NCBI GenBank assembly: GCA_009760855.2
Contig: WPIO01000063.1
Coordinates: forward strand, 1,735,001-1,799,000
Direction of reading: 5' to 3'
DNA: 64,000 nucleotides
Source: Cristatella mucedo
Lineage: Eukaryota; Bryozoa; Phylactolaemata; Cristatellidae
Part shown: one piece after another, positions 33,290 through 42,897 of the stretch
Position numbering within the stretch: the stretch's first letter is position 1
How the letters are laid out: every line of letters starts with the position of its first letter
Program-made: the position numbers and the translations under genes
The notes under the pieces: model-generated
Database searches by the model: none
The model's input: only the letters and a program-made list of their open reading frames with translations
Told to the model about the DNA's origin: nothing

Positions 33290-35400
33290 AGTTTCCAACT
33301 TTAAGCCTACCACTGCTGACCTCGGCACAAAGTTCATCTCCTTGTCCCTCTAGACCCCATATCTACTGTCTCCATCTGATATTGATGCTGCCCTGTGTAA
33401 CCAACATGATACATGCGTCCATAGCCTGTATTTGGTCCATGCTTTTTCCAAAGAGGCTGTTGTCAGGCGCGCATTAGGAAGTAAACATCAGACCAGGGTA
33501 GCTCGAGCTACTTCTACCCAGTCTCCCTGTTGCCATTCCAATTAAAGGCATTGGAACAAAATCTGGTAGATAGGCCCAATCCGTCATAGAAACTTCACAC
33601 CCACTAAGTAAATCCTCTTTTCTCGCAAATGCTACTGAGATGGATTTCCTCACGTAGTTCTGCTGGATTTCTTAACACTGATCACCAAGTCTTTCATCTC
33701 GCCTGGCACTGCACTACGGAGTTTGGGTCCTATTTCAATGGGAGACTTTATAGCGAATAGGTCAAAGGCCAACGATGAACATTTCAGCATGAGTAACTTC
33801 AAGGATCTATTCTAGATCCTCATGATGTCGCTTTTGCCCAAATGTAATCGTCAAGCCCAATCTAGGCTTTCATTTTATGCATACGGTTAACAGTCATGTC
33901 CCAGTGCCTTTCAAAAAGGCAAGCAACGCTAGACCAGGAGAACTTGAGCAACTACCGCCCAGTCTCACTTCTACCGTTCCTATCAAAGACACTGGAACGA
34001 GTCGTGGCAGACCAGCTGAACTCATATATTGAAACTTCCAACCTTGCTAGTAAGTTCCAGTCTGGTTTAGAGCTAATCACCTCATAGAGTCGGAATTGCT
34101 TCGGGTGTACAACGACCTACTTAGGAATGCAGACTCGGGTCGAGTATCTCTGCTTGTTTTGTTCGATCTTCCGCCAGCTTTTGATACTACCAATCACCAA
34201 GTCCTTGAGCGTCACCGATCGCGCCAGGGCATCGATGGCACTGATCTGCAATGGTTCAGGTACTATCTCAGTGGGAGACTCCAGAGTATTGATGAGAATG
34301 GAAAGAGATCATTTGAGGAACCCCTGAAATATAGGGCGCCTCGGGGATCTCTGCTTGGTTCCGTTCTTTTCATGGTTTATACTCTCCCTCTTGCCCATGT
34401 CATTGCCAATCTCAATCTAGGCTTTCACTTCTATACAGATGACACTCAGTTGTACCTTTGCTTTTATCCCTCCCAGACTTCGAGCACCTTGAATTCTCCC
34501 AACTTCCTTAGTAATAATATTATAATAATGCACTTGATAAAGCGCCCTTAGAGAACTCAATCTCTTTCTAGGCGCTTTACATTTTCTGCAAAGAGAAACG
34601 CGATTGAATGGTGAATAATATCATGCTTGTATCGATGAGATCCGCAAATAGATGGCAGCAAACTTTCTTAAATTTAATTATGATAAAGCCAACTTATTAG
34701 TTATGGGCAAACAAAAGTGTAATTCCGACAGTGGAAAACCTAACGCTCAAAATTGGCTCTTCCAACATACGTCAAGGAATTTGCACGAGATCTAGGCGTC
34801 CTATTCCAAAGTGACATTTCATTAGACGACCACATCAACTCCACAGTCAAGTCTGCCTACTTTCAGCTACGTAATGTTGCTAAATTCGGGCTTGCGAAGA
34901 CAGGGATACCACAGCTAAATTGGTCCATGCATTTGTGACATCCCGTCTTGACTTCTGTAACTCAATGCTTGCTGGTCTACCGGCCTGTACACTCAGGAGC
35001 TTACAGCTGGTGAAAAAATCTGCAGCTAGGCATGTCTAACGCAAACAATGCTACTGCCACATCACGCCACTTCTGGCCGACCTTGACTGGCTTGAAGTCA
35101 AGCAACGCATCGACTTCAAGGTTTTGTCGCTCACTCTTAGGTCTCTTCGTTCTTTGACTCCAGCCTTACTCTCAGATATACTCCCCCACCAGTCCAGCGT
35201 CGTACCACCCGCTTTTCGGAATCCAACAGTTTACCAATACCTCGTACAAACCTCAATTCCTTTTGGAGACCGTGCATTTAGTCGTATGCTCCCAAAGCCT
35301 GTAACTTACTTCCAGCTTACGACACGATATCTCCTTACTGGACCACATTTAAAAAGAACTTTGAAGAACCTTTAGATTAATGTAACATCCCAGCAGTCAA
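33290..35400 (+). pseudogene. L2/CR1-like LINE reverse-transcriptase fragments (family B)
   Basis: Plus-strand degenerate ORF2. From 33896 it encodes LSNYRPVSLLPFLSKTLERV, then DLPPAFDTTNHQVL, YRAPRGSLLGSVLF and FHFYTDDTQLYLCF (the FYADD box with Thr). Downstream are [20 protein letters not shown] and SLTLRSLRSLTPALLSDILP. This is the RT palm followed by the conserved C-terminal domain. Just upstream, 33300-33890 repeats the same order in a more decayed state (PVSLLPFQLKAL, FLNTDHQVFHL, NLGFHF), so two copies lie in tandem. Frameshifts and a nested reversed tail (34510-34625) show it is dead. Confidence 0.85.
34510..34625 (-). repeat. LINE tail nested inside a LINE fragment
   Basis: GCACTTGATAAAGCGCCCTTAGAGAACTC ... 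GGCGCTTTACATTTTCTGC interrupts the ORF2 frame between FYTDD and the following helical region. It is a younger insertion in reverse orientation. Confidence 0.72.
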
Positions 35401-35476
35401 CAGCTTCAAGTTCGACCTTGTAAAATTATAAGCTTGGGAAGGCGAAAACGTATACGAAATTCAATTCAATGGAGTA

Positions 35477-36093
35477 CAGTCGTCCCTCGCCTTTTTTCGC
35501 TTCAACTTTCGCCCCTTCATTCTATCGCGTTTTTTAAATATATTAATTACATAGTGTATTGACATAGTGAAAATAACACAGCGTGAGCTCGTTTGTCTGA
35601 GTCAAGCATGCACCCCTGTATTGCTGTACTTGCATTACTGTACCTGCGGACTGTAGGCTATCTATGTATTCGAGCATCCCTGTAAATCCTCCGACGCCCG
35701 CTGCAGCCACGCGATCACTCCCAGTGTGCTGCAGCTGGCGAGGACTTTTTTCCTCAAAAAATCGGGTGCGGTGAAACCAAGCCAATCAGAGCGTGCAGCT
35801 CATTGATTAGCTATTTCAGTAGGATCAAATGCAAAATAATAATAACGTCATACTTATAACGCCTAACACGTTTAATTTCCACTTATCTTGTCTAATATAT
35901 TGGGTAATGCTAGTGTAACGGTGGCCAAAGGGGAGTCAGTTCGTGACCAGATATTTTTAGAATGTCCCGAACAGCTTTTCATGCTTTAACTAGAAAAAAA
36001 ATTGATTTATTAATAAAGAATTATACATCGCGGAAATTCACTCATCGCAGCAGAGTGTGAAACCGATTAACCGCGATAAACGAGGGACGACTG
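35477..36093. mobile_element. Non-autonomous DNA transposon with terminal inverted repeats
   Basis: The left end is CAGTCGTCCCTCG at 35477, preceded by TA. The right end is its exact reverse complement CGAGGGACGACTG at 36081-36093. The element is 617 bp and has no transposase ORF. The right inner end reads, reversed, TTTATCGCGGTTAATCGG followed by a second GATGAGTGAATTTCCGCG block. The TA at the left edge suggests the Tc1/mariner/pogo superfamily. The right flank reads AA, so the target duplication is not intact. Family assignment is inferred. Confidence 0.75.
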
Positions 36094-36099
36094 AATAGC

Positions 36100-37790
36100 T
36101 TTCGACTACCAGTGCACCGGCGATCGTCACGTGCGTTATCTTCGCAGGGCGAATACAGCTAAGAAATAGGCGTACACAAGTAGTTACTTTTAATGATCGG
36201 AGCAGAGCGCCAAGCCGTAGCTCCGAAGTGCGTGTGGGTGTCTGGTCGTAGGGCAGCCGGCCGCATATATATCATATCTTTGGAAATCAGAGTACTTGGG
36301 TGTGCCGGGGGGGCGGGGCCGCTGCTGATTACGATCAGTACGCCCGTTGGCCGGTACGGCTACTAATTAGCGGCAGTACCTGGCCAACGGGCTGCATCCT
36401 GGTCGTCCCGTTCGGGGAACGCCCGAAGGCTAGAAGAGCCGCCGCTAGCGGTTGGCCCGTTCGCATAATGGCAAGGCTTCGCTTCGAATGCCGCCAGGCG
36501 TTGCTTGGCGGTAGCCGGAGCACTGCAACAGGTACAGGTATCTATCCACTCCTGCGGGCGATTACTACGAACTTCTTCCAGGAATTCCGTTACGCTACCA
36601 TTACCTCCGAGATAATAGATGCAACCCCCCCCCACGCAGAGAATTCGCAAGTGACCGAGGCGGATGACCGAGGCGCCTGCGCTTCCCATTAAAACACCGT
36701 CGTCCCATTAAAACACCGCCTGGGCCTGCGCCCATTAAAGCACCGTCACAAAGTGGTAGGTCGTAGCAAAATTCGCCCCTGCACTCTTTAACAGGGCAAA
36801 TGGTTTCACTCGCATATTCGATGTGTCCTGTCATTCCTGCTTGCTTTTTCCAGGAGTTGGCTGACCCAGGTATGGACATAATAAAAAAAATGGGTGGCTT
36901 GCCGAAATAGTCAAGGAATATTGGTTTGGCCAATCATTTTCGCTTGAAGTAGATCAAGTTCCTTTCGATGAGCAATCGCCCTACCATTATGTGCTGGTCT
37001 ACAAGAGGTAGCTTGCTAGAGGAATCTCGCCCGTTGTGCATGATTCGCTAATCTCACGGAGCCAGATTATCGTCATATTGGATGTGTGAACATCTGAAGA
37101 GCCCTAACAATTTCTGAAGTATAGTTCCTGAAACTTCTGATAATGAGAAATCTACTGGCTGTTCGGTGGCTTGATCCGCAACACCACCGTCCATTTGCTG
37201 GATACTCCAACGTAGTTTCAGCGGGGGGGGGGGGAGAGGGGGTGGATGCCATACTCAAATTTGCATTACCGTTCGGAAAGTAAAACGGCTCTTTTTAATT
37301 GAACTTACTGACTTACTGACTAATACTTACTTAGTCTTACTGACTAATTCCACATTTGCATGGTTATTTCCTGCGAGTCATGAAGTGTCCAATTAAGAAT
37401 TTACAGTCAAACAGTAAAAGTTAATCCTGGAAATTATCATACAAATCATTCATGAAGTACTACCCTAGTTCGCAGCTCGTTTAATAACTCTCGTTTGACG
37501 CAGTTACATTTCTATTCATATCCCAATGCAAGATCCTGTGAGAAAAACTATGCAAATAAGTTTTCAAACTTTTCCCCTGACCACTGATTTTAATCGGACT
37601 AAGTGAAGTCTATCCAAAAAAAATGTGTGCATCGACAGCTTTGACTCAGCTTGATTTCTGCGTTCAAAGCTCTTGAGTATTCGTGATTCGACAGCGTGAT
37701 TCTAAAAAAAAACTGTATATGAGACGTTCCTCGAAATTTCTTGAATTTCTGTTCAGCACAAGCCGATTTTGCTAGGCACGGCCGTCCTAA
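36100..37790. other. Intergenic DNA, no gene
   Basis: A GC-rich patch (36290-36560) contains a near-perfect inverted repeat. Three copies of CCCATTAAARCACCG lie at 36685-36750. A G12 run is at 37220. No reading frame resembles a protein I recognise. Confidence 0.5.
36343..36391. repeat. Inverted repeat (possible hairpin)
   Basis: Arms CCCGTTGGCCGGTAC (36343-36357) and GTACCTGGCCAACGGG (36376-36391) are complementary except for one bulged base. The loop of about 18 nt contains CTAATTAG. Nothing nearby gives it a function. Confidence 0.7.
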
Positions 37791-37794
37791 TATC

Positions 37795-38095
37795 TTAATG
37801 GTTCCAGTCAGTCTCCGAGGTCACGGGTTCAAATTCCTTTAATGGTAGAGTTTTCTCGCTCAGCCATTGACTGAACTCAAAGTCAGGTGAATGACAGTGT
37901 CACCTGACACTTCAACAATGGCCGCAAATCAAACACCGGGGAGAGTGCCGCCGAAGTGATGTCACACGGCGGCCGCGTGGGCTCAAGTCGTAGACCGGAG
38001 GTAGGGGGAAGGCGCTGGAAGTTCAGTACCTACGTCGTGGGTTCGAGTCCTACCGCGGGCAATATCTTTTATCGCTCGCTGCAAGCGGTGGTGAT
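37795..38095 (+). repeat. tRNA-like SINE heads, two diverged copies
   Basis: First copy: CTTAATGGTTCCAGTCAG ... TCACGGGTTCAAATTCC. Second: GTCGTGGGTTCGAGTCCTACCGCGGG with a perfect B box GGTTCGAGTCC at 38040-38050, followed by GCTCGCTGCAAGCGGTGGTGATAG, the family 2 tail. Confidence 0.65.
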
Positions 38096-38439
38096 AGAAG
38101 TTAACTACTTCACGAAGAAGTGATAATCGCATAGAATCTTTTTGCTGAGCAAATGCTTGAAGGATAACAATTTCGTAAAGAAAAATCGGGATATTTGTTA
38201 ATGCCTTTTCCCGGAGGAGATCGCATTAAAAGTAAAGGTAAGCCGATTTCGCAGCATTTCTCTATTGCGGCAGAAGATGTCGCGAAGTGTTAGTTCCCTT
38301 TAGCCTAGCCGAAGGAAGCGTTCTCTTGCGGCTTTCTCTTACACAAAAGAGCTTCTTTGGAGCGGAGCGGAGAGTAAACGAGTCCACGAGCGACGAGAAG
38401 AGGCCAGACTAGGGTAACGCTCCCGCAGTAAATGAGGGT

Positions 38440-38545
38440 TAATAATTAAATACATTTCTTATACCGCCCTCGTAGAATCCAAATTCTTTCCAGACACTTT
38501 ACACTTGCTGCAATGGAAGCACTATCGAATGTTTAGTGGTTCTTG
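38440..38545 (-). repeat. LINE-type 3' tail, reverse and diverged
   Basis: CTTATACCGCCCTCGTAGAATCC, then CAGACACTTTACACTTGCTGCA and ATCGAATGTTTAGTGG; the reverse of the tail followed by the reverse of CACTAACCATTCGAT. Confidence 0.6.
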
Positions 38546-39084
38546 ATTCTGCGTGACACCGCGTCGAATGCTGGTGAAACTGGGTTGTCGAAGCGCTGTT
38601 AAGGGGTCTCGGCAGCTGCGGGTTTGCTTGCCGTCTGGTTGCAATCCGACAGTGCCGTCGGGTCGCATCTTTACAGCTAGCACGCAGAGAGATCGTCGGA
38701 CAATGGTAGGAATGGCGTTTTTTAAGCTACCGCAGATTGAGACGCATACAGCTCTTAATCTTCATAATTGAGGTGCCGCTAATCGAAGCAGTCGGAGTCA
38801 AGGTCGGATTAATAGCGGTCTATGTTTCGGTTTGGACGTTTCCTTCAGCTAAAAGATTCCATTTACACGAACCCTACGAATTCAACGAATTGTTAAGTCG
38901 GCCGTTAATAAAAGGAGCCACATCGTGGACTGGAGAGTGGAGGAGGGGGGAGTCGACGGAGAGCAGGGGTCGAAGGGAGCCGTGCGCTCTTCGGCTCCGT
39001 GCGTTGGTAATAAACTGTTGGTATTGGGCATCGGCTGGCCCTCTGCTGTGCGAACAAACTACAGCCTCAATTCGATGAAGGAGT

Positions 39085-39205
39085 CCGCAAGGAAAGGAGA
39101 GGGAGGGGCAAGGGGAGGGGCAAAGGGAGAGGGATAAGGGACGGGGCAAGAAGCAGGGCAAGGGGTAAGGGAGGGGATGGGTAGAGTGTTGAGGGGGAGA
39201 TACTT
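39085..39205 (+). other. G-rich tract, possible G-quadruplex region
   Basis: Dozens of GGG/GGGG runs spaced by A, CAA or TAA (GGGGCAAGGGGAGGGG type) over about 120 bp. It is about 1 kb upstream of the AKAP9-like start codon, at the edge of the CpG island. Confidence 0.7.
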
Positions 39206-40181
39206 ACTAGCTTACGTCACGTGTTGGCTGGCTAGTTAGGGTTTGTACTGCCGAACCAGCCCACCCTAATAATTGCTGCAAACGAAAAGCCAAGTTACCG
39301 ACCGCGTAGGGAATCGTCGAGAAAGCGGCAGCGGCCTTAGTGCTGCTCGCATCGATTCTGGTTTCGGCCGGAGGCGTCCGTCGTCCGAGGCGAAAATGTA
39401 ACCGCAATCGATGCCAAGTTTCCCTCGGCTTCTTGACCGCGAGCTGATTTCCGTTGTTGCCGCCATTCATGAAACCTCACCCCGACCCTCAAAGAGCGCT
39501 AGCCGACTGGCTTTCCGTTTGCGATCCAAATTGTCCGTGAGTCGGCGTCGCATTTTCTAGCCGCTTCTCGCGAGCGAGCGAACATTCGCCGCCGTACCCG
39601 CCACGAGGTCGGCGCGCCGCCTGCCGCCGGGCCCAGTCCGAATGACCGCGCCCCGCCCACTCTTGGACTCTCGGCGCCGGCGACGAGCCGAGGCGCCGGC
39701 CCCCCGCAAGACTCGGGAGCGCTGCGCCGCGGTGAGCCGCGCCCCTTGCGATCTGCGGCGCGACAGCGAGCCCGAATTTAGCTGCAAGTTCGGACCGGAT
39801 ACGGTGCGGCGGCGGTGACGAGTGCGCGTGCCGGAATAACGGTCGTCCGACTTTGGCGCTCGGTAAGACGATCTGACCACGCCTCGTTGCCGGGGAAGCC
39901 TCCGCCGCGGCCAACCAACCGTAGGACGCTCTGCTCGCCGCTCCACGCTACCGCTTCGAACCGCCCAGCCTCTTCGCTTGGCAGATTATTCAGCTCGGCA
40001 TTTTTGTTGTATTTCTTCGGTCTCAGCTTTTCAAGTTCCCGCCGTCTCTAACGGCGCCGACGGCGCGCGGTTTTACTGGTCCGTACGACCTCTACGTTGA
40101 CATCCGCCATATTCGCCGTCGCTCGGCGGTTTGCGGGCGCTCCCCTCTCGCGCAGGATATGTTCGGGATCGGCGGTCAGCC

Positions 40182-40226
40182 ATGAACGACGAGCGACAGC
40201 GGAAGCTGCAAGCCGGCAGAGAGCGG
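40182..40226 (+). CDS. AKAP9: AKAP9-like coding exon 1 (residues 1-15)
   Basis: ATG at 40182 encodes [15 protein letters not shown] and stops at the donor GTAAGG in phase 0. It matches the N-terminal block shared by AKAP9 and PCNT (RQ.K.EAG..KL). It lies in the CpG island. The 45-nt exon is far shorter than the overlapping ORFs, so it is easily missed. Confidence 0.88.
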
Positions 40227-42733
40227 GTAAGGCGCGTCGCGTGAGCGCGCGCGCGCGCGCGCGCGGGCCCTCGTCGCGGGCGGCACCGCGGTGCCAGCGC
40301 TCGTGTTTGTATTCCGGGTGTAGACGGCCAGTCACCAGCGTGTCAGTCGTCCGTGACGTGGCTTCCGCGGCGGTTGCGCGTACCTCCGCGGGGCTCTTCG
40401 GCGCGCACTAAGCGGTGTCGGTTAGTCGTCGCGCGCAGCGCGTGCGCGGAAGATTCGACGTGCGCTGCAGTCTGGCGCGCGGGCTGTGGGGTCCAGCCGG
40501 CCAGCCAGTGGCTTGCCATATTGCCGGCCCTCCCGAGCAGGGCGTGGAAAACAGGAAAACACGCGTCCGTGTTCCGCGCTGCTGCAGTGGTCGGCCGTTC
40601 AACCGGAGCGGCCTCGCTTGCTGGTGTCGGAGGACGTGGCGGTTGCGGGCCTGTCACCGCCGTGACAGCCACTTCAGTCGTAGGGGCTAGCGCTTTGGGG
40701 GGCGGGCGTTGGTAGTTGGGGAGGGGGGCAAGGCTAGCTCTGCGTACGACCAGCCTGTCGCGTGTCGTTAGCCGCGACTGTGACGGTGCAGCGGCTGCGC
40801 CTGGCAGCCGCTGCACCGGCTGGCCACATTCAAAAACCAGCGGTCTTTTGAGAGCAGCCAAGTGCTGCTGCTTTTGGAGACCCTGTGAGGTTTGGCCGCG
40901 CAGGCTCGAGGTCAGCAGCTGTCAGAGGTGCAGAAAGGCCGCACGGCTACACGGAGCACGAATTCGCTCTCAGGCTGCTGGGCTATTCGCACAACGTTAA
41001 GGAATAGCATAAGAATGCAGGGTACGAATCCATGGAATCGTCTCGAAGGAGCGTCGAGGCGTCAGTCGCGGCACAGCCGTTCTTTCATTCCTCTTGTGGC
41101 CAGACTCGAGGGTCCTGGGAGACGTCATTGACGTGTCTCTCTTCTCGAGTGACTCACCCACCCTATCGCCAGTCGGTCGTCCTCCATTGATTGCCACGAG
41201 GCACGCTAGCACCGAGCCGCAGGCTCTGTGCTTGTCGGCGGAGATACGTTACATTGCATTGCATTACTGATGCTCGCGCCGCCTCGAGGGCTCACGCCCG
41301 GCTTGCCACTCGCGAGCACACACGAGGTGCATGCCAATGCAGTCTGCACGCTCGTGCTAATCGTCAGCTATCATCGGTCGGCCACTCAGCCCGGCCTCAT
41401 CTCAAAGACGTCGGGCACCTGGTATGGCCTGCATGCATTTTCTCATCTCTCGCAGAACGAATCGTTTGTTGCTGGACACATTAGCCGCTGTAGGTTCTAC
41501 ATAGCTGCTGCCTTTTCGGATAGTTAAGTTTTCAAGCCGTCGGCCATCGCACCGGTCGAGTCCCAGCATCCACGCTGTGTCCGATATTCACGCGGTTGGA
41601 GTAGACGCTGCCGGCTACTGCCTGTGTTTGAGTTGTGGTTGGTGAAACGCTAGGCTTCAGGGTAGCCATATGATACCTACGCTTGCGCGAGCACGCACAC
41701 CATGCCGTGTCGTGGCTCGTCACCTGGTCTAATCTTTCAGTTTTTGTTACCCGAAATTAATATAAGTGCTTTGCAGTTCATACTATCAGCCGATGGGAGG
41801 GGACTCGCTGTACGCACTTCATTGTTGCTTTGCCTTTGTTAACTCAGTGCTTAGTGCTGTTGATTAGTTTGAGCTAACACTTCGGGTCGCACTCTTTTGG
41901 TAGAAGTTATGCTGGAGAGTTTTCCAGCGTATCACACTCAAAGCCTGAGCCGCTTTAGCATGCTGTATACATGCAATATACTGCATCTCATACAGCAAAG
42001 TGAAAGTGAGGAGCTGAGTCAGGAGGGCAGTCTAAGAAGTGAGGAGCATGAAAGAACCAGCTCCGGATGGCTGGAAAGGATGTGCCACAGTCGGCAGCAG
42101 GAGAGTAGATGTCGATACGTTAGAATTATGGAAGTTGGTTCCGCAGTCGAGGACCTGCTGAGCAAAAGCTTCTGCTGCCAACTGCAAAGGAATGGAACAG
42201 CTAATTTATTGTCCATAGAGGACCTGAGGGCACCAGCAGGCCAACACGGGTACAGCAGTTCAGCTGGGTATGAAGGAGCCCAGCCAAGGCCGGCCTTGTG
42301 GTCAGTGCAAGAATTTTTTGCTGTATCTATTGATCAACGGAGAACCACCACATAACCTTTAGCTTGGGATACACATGGCTGAGCCTCTTAGATTTCTTGA
42401 CTACCCTTGCAGCATAATCATCACTTACTGCAGAGGCTTTTTTCGGTAGCCTAGCCAATACGGAATTGCAGTAGTCCAGCCTAGACATAACTAGGGGCTA
42501 GTAAGATTTGTAGCAAGCCACCGTGGTAGACAGCCGCTAAGGCAGGGATTAGAAGTGATAGCTAGCTGTTGAGACAGTCTTTTTAATGAAACTTAAAATG
42601 GTTTTAAGCCGTTATCAGAGAGGACATCTCAATTCCGGGCACGTGGTGATGGTCGCACAACAGCATCCCCTATTAGAAGAGCAAAGTCATCCAGTCCAGC
42701 CACACAGTTGTTGTGCACTATGAATAGGAGCTC

Positions 42734-42779
<46 letters not shown>

Positions 42780-42810
42780 TACACACCATATATATATACA
42801 TATATACACA

Positions 42811-42897
<87 letters not shown>

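Larger units (their letters stand above)
39480..40900 (+). promoter_or_regulatory. CpG island and promoter of the AKAP9-like gene
   Basis: A sharp rise in GC and CpG density (CGCCG, GCGCG runs) centred on the first coding exon at 40182. CCGCCATATT at 40105-40114 resembles a YY1 site (CCGCCATNTT), 75 bp upstream of the ATG. A (CG)n run at 40245-40265 lies just inside intron 1. No TATA box is evident. Promoter function is inferred from composition and position. Confidence 0.7.

Noticed and set aside
40343-40861. 172-codon minus-strand ORF in the CpG island
   Set aside because: Low stop frequency is expected from GC content; no similarity or splice context, so I do not propose a divergent gene.
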